From the NCBI RefSeq assembly GCF_030142155.1, contig NZ_CP126247.1, positions 2,170,001 to 2,234,000 of the forward strand: a stretch of DNA of 64,000 nt. The letters run 5' to 3'. Shown one piece after another: positions 52,676-61,780 of this stretch (position 1 is the stretch's first letter; each line of letters begins with the position of its first letter). Made by a program: the position numbers and the translations under genes. The notes beneath the pieces are model-generated. The model saw only the letters and a list, made by a program, of their open reading frames with translations, did no database searches and was not told where the DNA came from. Source of the stretch: Arthrobacter sp. zg-Y820. GTDB lineage: Bacteria; Actinomycetota; Actinomycetes; Actinomycetales; Micrococcaceae.

Positions 52676-52909
52676 TCAGGCGGCGGCGGTGGCTGCAGCG
52701 AAGGACCGCACGCCGGCGGGCCTTACCGCGTGCGGGGTCCCACCGGCGACGCGCTGCAGGTGGCGATGGACCAGGAATTCCTTCACGCACAGCCCTGCCA
52801 CGGCGGCTAGGTTCAGGGCCATTTTCGTTCCGCTGGACCAGTCGGTCGTCACGCAGAGGATCCAGACAAACATCAAGACCGGCACGTCCATGATGCGCAG
52901 GGCCTTCAT
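52676..52909 (-). CDS. small membrane protein, 77 residues
   Basis: It starts MKALRIMDVPVLMFVWILCV, one or two membrane helices (the second GTKMALNLAAVAGLCV), then a short basic segment (VKEFLVHRHLQRV) and an Ala-rich end. AAGGA lies seven bases before the ATG at 52909, which supports this start over an in-frame one at 52999. No family was recognised. The 146 bases to the ABC-F gene hold nothing further. Confidence 0.6.
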   Translation of the reverse strand: MKALRIMDVPVLMFVWILCVTTDWSSGTKMALNLAAVAGLCVKEFLVHRHLQRVAGGTPHAVRPAGVRSFAAATAAA

Positions 52910-53056
52910 AACCGAATCCTTGCAGGCAGCTGCAGTGAAAACATAGGAACTACTCCCCCCCGAGAGACCGAGACCGTAGGGTTGCGCAGGCTGTTCCAAC
53001 GCAGGCCGTGCGTAAGCTTTATCACACTCAGCGCCGCACCAGAAATCCGGTGGACT

Positions 53057-54694
53057 TCAGGAAATGGTGACGTTTCCTTCGGTGACATCCCAGCGGGCAT
53101 CCAGATGGACATTTTCCAGCATCCGGCGATCGTGCGAGACCAGCAGCAGGGCGCCGTCGTAGCTTTCCAGGGCCTCCTCGAGCTGTTCGATCGCCGGCAG
53201 GTCCAAGTGGTTGGTGGGCTCATCAAGCACCAGCAGGTTCACGCCGCGGGCCTGGAGCAGCGCCAGCGACGCCCGGGTCCGCTCGCCGGGGGAAAGCGCC
53301 GATACCAAGCTGTTCACCTGGTCCGCTTTCAAGCCGAACTTGGCGAGCAGAGTGCGGATCTCGGCGCTGTTCATTTCCGGAACCGCCACTTCGAAGGCAT
53401 CGCCCAGCGGCAGGGCATGGTCCAGCTGGCCGCGGGCCTGGTCGATCTCCCCCACAGCCACCGACGAGCCCAGGGAGGCTGTTCCCTCGCTGGGTTCGAG
53501 GCGGCCCAGCAGGAGGGCAAGCAGTGTGGACTTTCCGGCGCCGTTAGGGCCGGTGATGCCGATCCGCTCACCGGCGTTGACCTGGACCGAAACGGGTCCG
53601 AGCGCAAACGAACCGCGCCGGGCCACGGCCGCATTCAGTGTGGCGACAACCGAGCTGGAGCGCGGAGCGGCGCCGATGGTGAACTGCAGCTGCCATTCCT
53701 TGCGCGGCTCCTCCACCTCATCCAAGCGCGCGATCCGCGATTCCATCTGCCGCACCTTCTGCGCCTGCTTTTCGGAGGATTCCATGGACGCCCGGCGGCG
53801 GATTTTGTCGTTGTCCGGCGCCTTTTTCATCGCGTTCCGGACCCCCTGCGAGCTCCACTCCCGTGTGGTCCGGGCCCGGGACACCAGGTCCGCTTTCTTG
53901 TCGGAAAACTCCTCGTAGGCTTCGCGGGCGTGCCGGCGGGCGACGTCGCGCTCCTCCAGGAAGGCGTCATAGCCGCCGTCATACACCGCAACCTTGTTCT
54001 GCGCCAGGTCCAGTTCCACCACTGTGGTCACGCAGCGGGCCAGGAACTCGCGGTCGTGCGAGACCAGGACGACGCCGCCGCGCAGCCCCTGGACAAAGTC
54101 CTCCAGCCGGGCCAGGCCGGCCAGATCCAAATCATTCGTGGGCTCGTCCAGCAGCACGATGTCGAAGCGGCTCAGCAGCAGGGCCGCCAGCGCCACCCGA
54201 GCCGCCTGGCCGCCGGAGAGCGACGTCATCAGCGCATCGGCGCCCACTTCCAGTCCCAGCTCAGCGAGCACGGCCGGAATGCGGTCCTCCAGGTCCGCCG
54301 CGCCGCAGGCCAGCCAGCGATCCAGTGCGACGGCGTACGCGTCGTCGGCGCCCTTCGCACCGGAGCCGAGGGCCTCGGCCGTGGCTTCCATCGTTTCGGT
54401 GGCCTCCGCGGCACCGGTGCGGCGGGCAATGTAAGCGGCGATCGTTTCTCCGGCCACCCGTTCGTGCTCCTGGGGCAGCCAGCCGATGAACGCATCGGAC
54501 GGTGCCGTGGACACGCTGCCGGCCAGCGGCTCGTCAGCGCCGGCCAGCAGCCGCAGCAGGGTGGACTTTCCTGCGCCGTTGGAGCCCACGACCCCCACCA
54601 CGTCACCGGGGGCGACGGTCAGGTTCAGGTGGGAGAAAAGGGTGCGGTGGGCGTAACCGCCGGAAAGATCCCGGGCGACGAGTGTTGCAGTCAT
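53057..54694 (-). CDS. ABC-F family ATP-binding protein
   Basis: A 545-residue protein with two ATPase domains and no membrane segment. Walker A motifs are GVVGSNGAGKSTLLRLL and GITGPNGAGKSTLLALL; signatures are TSLSGGQAARVALA and ALSPGERTRASLAL; Walker B motifs end LLDEPTNDLDL and VLDEPTNHLDL. A charged linker of about 70 residues (RARTTREWSSQG to ARLDEVEEPRK) would be the P-site-tRNA interaction motif region. ABC-F proteins act on ribosomes in translation control or antibiotic resistance; this one resembles the resistance-linked members in linker style, but that is not provable here. It is divergent from the arginase-family gene. Confidence 0.92.
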   Translation of the reverse strand: MTATLVARDLSGGYAHRTLFSHLNLTVAPGDVVGVVGSNGAGKSTLLRLLAGADEPLAGSVSTAPSDAFIGWLPQEHERVAGETIAAYIARRTGAAEATETMEATAEALGSGAKGADDAYAVALDRWLACGAADLEDRIPAVLAELGLEVGADALMTSLSGGQAARVALAALLLSRFDIVLLDEPTNDLDLAGLARLEDFVQGLRGGVVLVSHDREFLARCVTTVVELDLAQNKVAVYDGGYDAFLEERDVARRHAREAYEEFSDKKADLVSRARTTREWSSQGVRNAMKKAPDNDKIRRRASMESSEKQAQKVRQMESRIARLDEVEEPRKEWQLQFTIGAAPRSSSVVATLNAAVARRGSFALGPVSVQVNAGERIGITGPNGAGKSTLLALLLGRLEPSEGTASLGSSVAVGEIDQARGQLDHALPLGDAFEVAVPEMNSAEIRTLLAKFGLKADQVNSLVSALSPGERTRASLALLQARGVNLLVLDEPTNHLDLPAIEQLEEALESYDGALLLVSHDRRMLENVHLDARWDVTEGNVTIS

Positions 54695-54796
54695 GCTTCC
54701 ATCCTATTTTGTGCCGTCACGGCTTTTGTCCGGTCCAGCCGCCGCCATCGGTCCCGGACCCTTATCCGTGCCGGCGCCGCGGCGTAAGTTGGGCTC

Positions 54797-55690
54797 ATGA
54801 GCCAGATTTCCCCCTCCGGTCCCGGCGCCCTGCGCCTCATCTTTCCGCAGTGGCAGGGGGCTTCCGGCCCCCGGACCCACCAGCTGCTGCCGGGGGTGGA
54901 CGCGCACGACAGCCAGTTGTCCTATTCCATGGGGCCTGCGCTGCTGGAACTGATGTCCCCGGACCACGACGGCCCCACGGCTTACGTTCCGGTCAGCACC
55001 GATACCAGCGACGAGGCGCTCGCCACAGTGAACGGGATTTACGCCCGCGACGCCGTGGTCCGGCAGCTGACGGACGCGCTGAGGCTCCTGCGCGAGGCTG
55101 CGCCGTCGTCGGTGGTCACCTTCGGCGGGGAGTGCTCGGTCAGCGTTGCCCCCTTCAGCTACCTGGCCTCCATCTACGCGGATGATCTTGCCGTCCTCTG
55201 GATTGACGCCCACCCCGACACCGGGGTGCCGGGGCAGTCCTATACGGGTTTCCGTTCCATGGCCCTGGCCACGCTCGCCGGAGAGGGCGACGCCGGCATC
55301 ATTTCGGAGCTGCCCGCGCTCGTGCCCCCGCTGAAGATCCTGCAGGTCGGGCTGCGCCACTGGGATGATGAGGGCATTGCCGTGAAGGAACGCCTGGGCA
55401 TCCAGAGTGTGGGCATCACTGACACGACCGAAGACGGCCGGCGGGTGCTGGACTGGATCGCCGCCGCGGGTGCGACGAAACTGGCCGTCCACATCGATCT
55501 GGATGTTCTGGATCCGCGCGATTTCACGAGCTCCATGGGCCGGCAGACGGACGGGATGCGGATGTCCGATCTGGTCCGTCTGGTGGGTGACGTCTCCACC
55601 GTTGCGGAAGTCGTGGGCCTGAGCCTGACCGAACACGCTCCGGTGGAACTCATGCGGCTTTCCGGAATGCTGCGGGGTCTTCCGGTCTGA
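54797..55690 (+). CDS. arginase-family hydrolase
   Basis: A 297-residue ureohydrolase fold. Metal-binding motifs are VLWIDAHPDTGVPG (DAHxD), AVHIDLDVLDPRDF (xDxDxxDP) and VVTFGGECSVSVAP in place of the usual GGDHS, so a Cys stands where the first His normally lies. Substrate might be arginine, agmatine, proclavaminate or a formimino compound. It carries no signal peptide. It is divergent from the ABC-F gene across 102 bases, with no operon partner. A weak inverted repeat (GCCTGC/GCAGGC) follows at 55725-55745, and the 209 bases to the next gene hold no other feature. Confidence 0.86.
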   Translation: MSQISPSGPGALRLIFPQWQGASGPRTHQLLPGVDAHDSQLSYSMGPALLELMSPDHDGPTAYVPVSTDTSDEALATVNGIYARDAVVRQLTDALRLLREAAPSSVVTFGGECSVSVAPFSYLASIYADDLAVLWIDAHPDTGVPGQSYTGFRSMALATLAGEGDAGIISELPALVPPLKILQVGLRHWDDEGIAVKERLGIQSVGITDTTEDGRRVLDWIAAAGATKLAVHIDLDVLDPRDFTSSMGRQTDGMRMSDLVRLVGDVSTVAEVVGLSLTEHAPVELMRLSGMLRGLPV

Positions 55691-55899
55691 GTTGGGCTGT
55701 TTGATCGGACTGTTTATTTTTGCGGCCTGCCTGTTTCCCGCAGGCTTAGTTCCGCTGACTTATTCCCGTGAACGCAAGGAAATTGCCGGACTCTGCCATC
55801 AGCGGAACCTGGCGGAACGAGTAGGCACACCAACCATCAGCGTGCTTAGGGTGGGCAGGACACTGATCCCCTCGAGCTCGCTTTTTGAAAGGACTCACC

Positions 55900-56565
55900 A
55901 TGTCACGCATTGCCATTATCGGCGGCCACGGCAAAGTTGCCCTGTACCTGGCCAAGGACCTTACGGCCAACGGCCACCAGGTGACGTCACTGTTCCGCAA
56001 CCCGGCGCACACTGCCGATGTCGAGGCCACGGGAGCAACCGCCGTCGTCGCCGATGTCGAGAATCTTTCCACCGCTGAAATCGCGCAGAAACTGGCCGGG
56101 CAGGACGCCGTCGTCTGGTCAGCGGGAGCCGGCGGCGGTGCACCCGAGCGCACCTATGCGGTGGACCGCGACGCCGCCATCCGCTCCATGGACGCAGCCA
56201 AGGATGCGGGTGTGAGCCGGTACGTCATGGTGTCGTACTTTGGCGCCGGACCCGATCACGGCGTTCCCGAAGACAACGGCTTCTTTGCCTATGCGGATGC
56301 GAAGGCTACGGCTGACGAGTACCTGCGCAACAGCGGTCTGGACTGGACCATTCTGGGCCCCAGTGCGCTGACTCTGGATCCGGGCACGGGAAAGATCGAA
56401 ACCGGTCCCGGCATCGAAGGCACCCAGGTTTCCCGCGAGGATGTGGCAACCGTGGCCGCAGCCGTACTGGACCGCCCGGAAACGATCGGTCAGACAATTG
56501 AGTTCAACAACGGTTCGGTGCCTGTGGATGCTGCCCTCGACGGATTGAAGGGCGAAAAAGCATGA
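55900..56565 (+). CDS. NAD(P)-binding atypical SDR (NmrA/YwnB-like)
   Basis: A 221-residue Rossmann protein. It starts MSRIAIIGGHGKVALYLAKD (GxxGxxG), has QDAVVWSAGAG, SRYVMVSYFGAG and YADAKATADEYLRNSGLDWTIL, typical of the atypical SDR group related to NmrA and YwnB. Such proteins often sense or use NADPH; many are stress-linked, and no reaction is certain. GAAAGGA lies before the ATG. Its last four bases overlap the start of the next gene (ATGA), so the two are expressed together. Confidence 0.87.
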   Translation: MSRIAIIGGHGKVALYLAKDLTANGHQVTSLFRNPAHTADVEATGATAVVADVENLSTAEIAQKLAGQDAVVWSAGAGGGAPERTYAVDRDAAIRSMDAAKDAGVSRYVMVSYFGAGPDHGVPEDNGFFAYADAKATADEYLRNSGLDWTILGPSALTLDPGTGKIETGPGIEGTQVSREDVATVAAAVLDRPETIGQTIEFNNGSVPVDAALDGLKGEKA

Positions 56566-56873
56566 GCCTCGTTGTCGTCGCCACCATGTTTCCCAAGCCG
56601 GAATTCCGCGATGAGGTTCTCCAGTCGCTGGAAGAAGTAATTGGCCGGGTGCATGCCGAAGATGCGGGCTGCCTGAAGTACAGCCTCGCCGAAGGCCCGG
56701 ACCGTCTGGTCATGATCGAGAAGTGGGCCAGCCAGGACGATCTGCAGGCACACTCGGCCAGCCCGGCGTTCCAAGCCCTCACTGCCGCCCTCGAGGGCAA
56801 GATGGCAGCCGACATGGACGTGCAGATCCTGCAGCCGCATCCTGCCGGAACGGCTGAGCAGGGGCAGATCTAG
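56562..56873 (+). CDS. antibiotic-biosynthesis-monooxygenase (ABM) domain protein
   Basis: A 103-residue dimeric ferredoxin-like fold protein. It has SLVVVATMFPKPEFRDEVLQ, EDAGCLKYSLAEGPDRLVMI and KWASQDDLQAHSASPAFQAL, a match to the ABM/YgiN kind. The group includes quinol monooxygenases and stress proteins without cofactors. It is translationally coupled to the SDR, which suggests a joint role in electrophile or quinone handling; this is inference. The hairpin at 56884 follows the stop. Confidence 0.88.
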   Translation: MSLVVVATMFPKPEFRDEVLQSLEEVIGRVHAEDAGCLKYSLAEGPDRLVMIEKWASQDDLQAHSASPAFQALTAALEGKMAADMDVQILQPHPAGTAEQGQI

Positions 56874-56883
56874 GCTGACTGGT

Positions 56884-56912
56884 CCGGACAGGCATATCTA
56901 AGACCTGTCCGG
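56884..56912. terminator. hairpin after the ABM gene
   Basis: CCGGACAGG and CCTGTCCGG form a perfect 9-bp stem with an 11-base loop, 11 bases past the ABM stop. There is no T-tract after it, so it is a possible but not certain terminator. Confidence 0.5.
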
Positions 56913-56919
56913 TCCGAGC

Positions 56920-57013
56920 GGGCCTGGCTGGGCGGGCCTGGCTGGGCGTGCCTGGCGGGCCTGGCTGGGCGGGCCTGGTCCGAGCGGGCCAGGCTGGGCC
57001 GGCTGGCTGGGCG
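56920..57013. repeat. GC-rich minisatellite, GGGCCTGGCTGGGC units
   Basis: Exact 14-bp units at 56920-56933, 56934-56947 and 56957-56970, with partial and variant copies to 57013. It fills the gap between the ABM and GNAT genes and ends just before the GNAT ribosome-binding site. Frames through it on either strand give Gly/Ala/Trp or Pro/Ala/Arg runs and are not genes. Confidence 0.85.
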
Positions 57014-57034
57014 GGCAGAGCTGAGGAGTTCGAC

Positions 57035-57547
57035 ATGGAAATCTCACCCTTCGAGCCGGAGCGGAAAGCAGAAATCCTCTCACTGTCGGTCCGGTCCTGG
57101 GAGCCGGTCTTCTCGCAGCTGCGGAAGACTGTTCCCGGCTTTGTGTACGACTCCTTCTACCCCAATGGGTGGCTGGAGCGGCAGCTTGCCGACCTTTCAC
57201 TGATCCTTGACAATGAGCCCGGGAATGTCCGGGTCGCCGTCGATGGAGACGAGGCAATTGGGTGGGTGTGCGTGAGGCTGCACCCCGAGGATCGGATGGG
57301 TGAAATCTACGTCCTGGCTGTCGATCCTTCCCACCAACGACAAGGTGTCGCCCGGGCACTCATGGACCACGCGTTTCAGGAGATTCGGACCGCAGGCATG
57401 GATATGGTCATGGTTGAAACCGGAGATGATCCGGGGCACGCAGCTTCCCGTGCCACCTATGAGGCAGCCGGGTTCGAGCGGTGGCCGGTGGTGCGTTATT
57501 TCAAGGATCTGCGGACCGTCCCTTCCTTCCGGCCCGCTCAGGAGTAA
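57035..57547 (+). CDS. GNAT-family N-acetyltransferase
   Basis: A 170-residue acetyltransferase. The acetyl-CoA loop is YVLAVDPSHQRQGVARALMD, with the preceding strand MGEIYVLAV and the last strand region SRATYEAAGFERWPVVRYFK. The ATG at 57035 has GAGGAG seven bases before it; an in-frame start at 56948 lies within the minisatellite and is rejected. The substrate (amine, peptide or antibiotic) cannot be inferred. The 183 bases between this gene and the HNH gene hold no feature beyond a GA-rich patch. Confidence 0.88.
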   Translation: MEISPFEPERKAEILSLSVRSWEPVFSQLRKTVPGFVYDSFYPNGWLERQLADLSLILDNEPGNVRVAVDGDEAIGWVCVRLHPEDRMGEIYVLAVDPSHQRQGVARALMDHAFQEIRTAGMDMVMVETGDDPGHAASRATYEAAGFERWPVVRYFKDLRTVPSFRPAQE

Positions 57548-57730
57548 GGCATGAAGCTTCGAATGTCTCCTGCGTTTCCATGCTTCTCGCGGTGCCGTGC
57601 AGGGCTGTGAATTCCATAGGTAGCGGCTTCAAAAAGACGGGTATCCGGCCAGCGATATTTGGGCCCTTTAAGGCCTGTTTTGGACTCTTTGCGAGCCGGA
57701 AATGTCAGAGGTGGGTGAAAGTCTTGAGAC

Positions 57731-59452
57731 ATGGATCAGAACGGATCTTCGACCGGGACTCCCGGTGCCGACGGCACCGGCGTTGAGGCTGCGGCGCGCA
57801 CCCGGTTCGTCTATATAGCCGACCCGGGTGTTGCCGAAGCGGGGGTGGGGCCCGGCATGGAGGCCGGGGAAGTTTCCGGCGTGGAAGGCGGGAGAGTTTC
57901 TGGCTTCGCGGATCGGGGCGGCTGCCCGGATGGGTTTACCGGGTCTTTGGTCCTGCAGAATGTGCAGTCCCTTACCGAGGAGCAAACCGGTGACACACTC
58001 GTCCGGGTGGATCAGCTGATCCGGTGGGCTCAGGCCCAGCAGGCCAGGCTCCTGGCCCGGCTGCAGGACATCTATCAGGACGGGGCCTTCGTTGTCACCG
58101 GCAAGCTCGACCCCGGCCTGGCGTTCAGCCTCGCCGCGGAGGAAGCCGCGACCATTCTGGGAGTGCCCACCGGTACGGGAAAGGCGTTGATGAGTCAGGC
58201 CGGTGATCTCTGCACCAGGAACACGGCCACACTGCAGGCGTTGGAGTCCGGGCAGATCAGTTACGGGCACGCGGAGACCTTGGTGGAGCAGTGTGCGGGC
58301 GTGGTACCGGCGGAGCTGCCCGGGTTCGAAGCCGAGCTGCTGGGGATGGCTGCGGGCCAGACCAGAACCCAGTTCCGGGTGAAGGCGCAGCGGCTGCGGG
58401 AGCAGTACTATCCGGAAACCATCGTTCAGCGGCAGTTGACGGCGTTTGAGCAGCGGACGGTGTGGGTGCGTCCGGAGCCGGACGGGATGTCCTGGCTCTC
58501 GGCGTTACTGCCGGCCGAGAAAGCCCAAGCCATCTTCACTCAGCTCAGTGTTGCGGCCCGGGGTGAGCAGGCCGCCGGGGACACGCGCACGGTGGATCAG
58601 TTGCGCACGGACATTCTGACGGACTTACTCGGCGGCCACGACCATGAATGCCGGGACGAGTGCAGCAACGGTGGTGGCGGCCGTGGCAAAGGCAGCAAAG
58701 GTAGCCGTGGTGGACGCAACGCAGGTGGCGCAGGCGCGGGAGCAAAGAGGGGCAAGGGCCGTCGCAAGGGTTCCGGCTCCGGCAGAGAAGCCAGCAGCGG
58801 AGCTAAGGGTTCCGGTTCCGGCAAGGGGGCCGGGTCCTGCCGGATTGGCCATGGTCCCCGGGCGCGGACGGAGATTCTGGTGGTGATCAACGCTGAAACC
58901 CTCTTCGGGGCCGATGATCAGCCGGCGGAACTGAACGGGTACGGGCCCATCAGTCCCGTAACGGCCCGGCGGATGGCTCGGGAAGCGGCGAAATGGACAC
59001 CGGTGGAACGCGACCCCGAAACCGAGGAGATCCTGCGGGTCGGAAAACGGCGGAAGGTTCCCGACGGATTAAAGCGGGTTCTGCGGGTGCGGGACGGGAC
59101 GTGCCGGTTCCCGGGGTGCCGGACCAATGCGGTGATTTCCGAGATCGACCACACCAAGCCCTGGGCTCAGGGCGGGCTCACGGATCATGACAATTTGGAG
59201 CATTTGTGCCGGCGGCATCACATGTTCAAATCCGAAGGGTTCTGGAAGGCCCGGCAGCCTCGTCCCGGCGTGATCGAGTGGACCTCGCCGGGCGGCAGGT
59301 GTTACCGCACGGAACCGGATCTCACCCTGTCACCGGAAACGTCACCGGAAACCTGTGAAGATGACTCGGTCCACTTGCGACGGGACATCGAACTGGTTCC
59401 TTTGTCTGATGCCGAACCGGGCGACTACGGAGACAACCCGCCGCCCTTCTAG
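57731..59452 (+). CDS. DUF222 and HNH endonuclease domain protein
   Basis: A 573-residue protein of the type that recurs many times in Arthrobacter and mycobacterial genomes. After a disordered N-terminus, DUF222 spans about residues 70-290 (RLQDIYQDGAFVVTGKLDPG and GQISYGHAETLVEQ). A linker of about 55 residues is Gly/Lys/Ser/Arg-rich. The C-terminal HNH domain has CRFPGCRTNAVISEIDHTKP, NLEHLCRRHHMFKSEGF, with the H-N-H metal ligands. The family may belong to mobile or selfish elements, since it often lies near REP13E12-like repeats; no such repeats were seen here. Confidence 0.9.
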   Translation: MDQNGSSTGTPGADGTGVEAAARTRFVYIADPGVAEAGVGPGMEAGEVSGVEGGRVSGFADRGGCPDGFTGSLVLQNVQSLTEEQTGDTLVRVDQLIRWAQAQQARLLARLQDIYQDGAFVVTGKLDPGLAFSLAAEEAATILGVPTGTGKALMSQAGDLCTRNTATLQALESGQISYGHAETLVEQCAGVVPAELPGFEAELLGMAAGQTRTQFRVKAQRLREQYYPETIVQRQLTAFEQRTVWVRPEPDGMSWLSALLPAEKAQAIFTQLSVAARGEQAAGDTRTVDQLRTDILTDLLGGHDHECRDECSNGGGGRGKGSKGSRGGRNAGGAGAGAKRGKGRRKGSGSGREASSGAKGSGSGKGAGSCRIGHGPRARTEILVVINAETLFGADDQPAELNGYGPISPVTARRMAREAAKWTPVERDPETEEILRVGKRRKVPDGLKRVLRVRDGTCRFPGCRTNAVISEIDHTKPWAQGGLTDHDNLEHLCRRHHMFKSEGFWKARQPRPGVIEWTSPGGRCYRTEPDLTLSPETSPETCEDDSVHLRRDIELVPLSDAEPGDYGDNPPPF

Positions 59453-59468
59453 CCGGGACGCTGCACGT

Positions 59469-60065
59469 CTACTCGGCAGGTTCCTGGAAATTCTCAGCAG
59501 GATCCTGAAAGTCGCCGGCATCCCGGCGAAAGCGGGTCAGGATGTCGATGAGCGTTGCCAGATCGTCGGCAGCAAAGCCGGGATGGACGAACACCTCGCT
59601 GTTGAGAGCCGCAGCGGCAAGGGGAACCAGTTTCCGGCCTGCCGGCGTGATCTCGACAAGAACGGTGCGGCCATCAGATGGATGCCGGCGGCGACCGGCA
59701 AGGCCTGCCTGTTCCAAACGGTCCACCGCGTTGGTAACCGATGTGGGGTGCACCTGCAGCCGGGCACCGGCCTTGGCCATGGGCAAAGCGCCGCTGCCCG
59801 TAAAACTCAAGAGCGCAAGAAGCTCAAACCGTGCGAAGGTCAGACCAAAGGGTTTCAGCACATTCTCCACCCGGGTCAGCAGGATCTGGTGCGTCCGCAT
59901 CACCGCAGTAACTGCCGTCATTCCCTCTGCAGCCTTTTCCCAGCCGTGTTCTTCCCAGTGTCTGCGGGCCTCGGCGATGGGATCCCGCGGCAAGGGATGG
60001 GGCAGGGGCTTCTGATCGGTTGGTTTGCGGGAATCGTCCGCAGCAGATTCCCGCCCGGACATCAC
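59469..60065 (-). CDS. MarR-family transcriptional regulator
   Basis: A 198-residue regulator with a winged helix-turn-helix: LLTRVENVLKPFGLTFARFE, LPMAKAGARLQVHPTSVTNA, and the wing RHPSDGRTVLVEITPAGR. Its start overlaps the stop of the acyl-CoA ligase gene by four bases, so it is the last gene of the ALDH-hydratase-ligase operon and would regulate it. MarR regulators of aryl-CoA or phenolic catabolism bind CoA thioesters, a model suggested by the enzymes encoded before it. Its extra 40-residue N- and C-terminal parts are Pro-, Glu- and Gln-rich. Confidence 0.88.
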   Translation of the reverse strand: MMSGRESAADDSRKPTDQKPLPHPLPRDPIAEARRHWEEHGWEKAAEGMTAVTAVMRTHQILLTRVENVLKPFGLTFARFELLALLSFTGSGALPMAKAGARLQVHPTSVTNAVDRLEQAGLAGRRRHPSDGRTVLVEITPAGRKLVPLAAAALNSEVFVHPGFAADDLATLIDILTRFRRDAGDFQDPAENFQEPAE

Positions 60066-61780
60066 CGGCGCAGCTCCGGAAATTCGTCATCCCGGTACTC
60101 CACACCGGCGCGTTCGGCACGTCGGGCGGGGTCGGCGTCGTTCTCCAGCGCCCGCAGCTGCACCCGGCGGATCTTTCCGGACATGGTCTTGGGCAAGTCG
60201 TGGAATTCCAGCCGCCGCACCCGCAGGTACGGCGCCAGATGTTCCCGCGCGTAGGACAGGATCGACAGTGCAGTCTCCCGATTCGGTTCCCACCCCTCGG
60301 CAAGGGCGACATAGGCTTTGGGCACCGCCAGTCGCAACTCATCCGGTGCAGGCACGACGGCGGCCTCAGCCACAGCCGGATGTTCAATGAGGACGCTCTC
60401 GAGTTCGAACGGACTGACCTTGTAGTCGGAAGCCTTGAAGACATCGTCGGTGCGGCCGATGTACGTGATGTACCCGCCGGCGTCACGGACAGCCATATCA
60501 CCGGTGTGAAAGTAACCGCCGTCCATGGCTTCCTCGGTACGTACCGGATCACCGTGGTAACCGGTCATCAGGTTCAGCGGCCGACGCGCCAGATCAAGGC
60601 AGATCTCGCCCTCGTCCGCCGGCAGGCCGGTCGCCGGATCGATGATGACCACCGGAACTCCGGGCAGCGGACGGCCCATGGATCCGGGGTGCAGGTCGGC
60701 ACCCGGGGTATTGCCCACGAGCGCCGTCGTTTCGGTCTGGCCGAAACCGTCCCGGATGGACAGCCCCCACGCGGACTGGACCCGGGAGATCACTTCCGGA
60801 TTGAGCGGTTCGCCGGCACCGATCAGCTCCCGCAGCTGTGCCGGACGTTCGCCGAGGCTGGCCTGAATCATCATCCGCCACACGGTCGGCGGTGCGCACA
60901 GGCTCGTCACTTCCGCCCGGTGCATCTGTTCCAGCAACGCTTCGGGACGGAAGCGCGTGTAGTTGTGGATGAACACAGTCGCCTCGGCATTCCACGGAGC
61001 GAAGAAGCTGCTCCACGCGTGCTTGGCCCAGCCCGGAGAACTGATGTTCAGGTGGACGTCTCCGGGCTGCAGGCCCAGGAAGTACATCGTGGACAGGTGC
61101 CCCACCGGATAGGAGACCTGCGTGTGCTCCACCAGCTTGGGTCGGCTGGTGGTACCTGACGTGAAGTAGAACAGCAGCGGATCATCGGCATCAGTGATTG
61201 TTTGCAGCTGCACCGGTGAAGCCGCATAGGCCTTCCCGTAGTCCAGCCAGTCGCTTTCTTCCTGAAGTCCTGCGCCCACCAGGATCTTTCCGTAGTCGCC
61301 GGGAACGGCGTCAAACTTTCCGGCGTCGGCGGCATTGGCAATCACCCACCGAGCACCGCCGCGGGAGATCCGGTCGGCCAGGTCGGCGCTTCCGGCGGCA
61401 GAAGCGGTGGGCATGATGACAGCCCCCAGCTTCATGGCAGCCAGCATGGTTTCCCAGAGCTCCACCTGGTTGCCGAGCATCAGCATCACCGGATCCCCTC
61501 GGCCCACCCCCTGGGCCGCCAGCCAGGCAGCAACCTGGTCGGAACGGTGCACCATGTCGTCGAAGCTGTACTTCTGCTCCGATCCGTCCTCTTCGACGAT
61601 CCACAGCGCGCACGCACTGTTCCCCCGTGCCATCGCATCAAAGTAGTCAATGGCCCAGTTAAAAGGACCGTCCAGTTGAGGCCAGACGAAGGTCTCGACA
61701 GCCTTTTCGTAGCTGCCGGCAAGGGTGAGCAGCTCATCGCGAGCGGCGCGGAACAAATTGGTGGCACTGTTCGAATTCAT
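60062..61780 (-). CDS. AMP-forming acyl-CoA synthetase
   Basis: A 572-residue ANL-superfamily ligase. Motifs are YFTSGTTSRPKLVEH (A3, phosphate-binding loop), NISSPGWAKHAWSSFFAPWN, GAGEPLNPEVI, DGFGQTETTAL (A5), GYFHTGDMAVRDAGGYITYI (A7) and the catalytic Lys region LPKTMSGKIRRVQLR (A10). It resembles medium-chain/acetoacetyl-type synthetases (ACSM). It overlaps the hydratase gene by four bases upstream and marR downstream. The acid it activates, perhaps a hydroxycinnamate, fatty or branched-chain acid, cannot be told from sequence. Confidence 0.93.
   Translation of the reverse strand: MNSNSATNLFRAARDELLTLAGSYEKAVETFVWPQLDGPFNWAIDYFDAMARGNSACALWIVEEDGSEQKYSFDDMVHRSDQVAAWLAAQGVGRGDPVMLMLGNQVELWETMLAAMKLGAVIMPTASAAGSADLADRISRGGARWVIANAADAGKFDAVPGDYGKILVGAGLQEESDWLDYGKAYAASPVQLQTITDADDPLLFYFTSGTTSRPKLVEHTQVSYPVGHLSTMYFLGLQPGDVHLNISSPGWAKHAWSSFFAPWNAEATVFIHNYTRFRPEALLEQMHRAEVTSLCAPPTVWRMMIQASLGERPAQLRELIGAGEPLNPEVISRVQSAWGLSIRDGFGQTETTALVGNTPGADLHPGSMGRPLPGVPVVIIDPATGLPADEGEICLDLARRPLNLMTGYHGDPVRTEEAMDGGYFHTGDMAVRDAGGYITYIGRTDDVFKASDYKVSPFELESVLIEHPAVAEAAVVPAPDELRLAVPKAYVALAEGWEPNRETALSILSYAREHLAPYLRVRRLEFHDLPKTMSGKIRRVQLRALENDADPARRAERAGVEYRDDEFPELRR

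Noticed and set aside
56779..57036. A Pro/Ala/Arg-rich minus-strand frame over the GC minisatellite
   Set aside because: It reads only the 14-bp repeat and overlaps the ABM gene, so it has no independent support.
57731..59452. The DUF222-HNH gene as evidence of a prophage or intein
   Set aside because: No phage genes, integrase, attachment sites or splicing motifs are nearby; this family is a common chromosomal repeat gene in Arthrobacter relatives.
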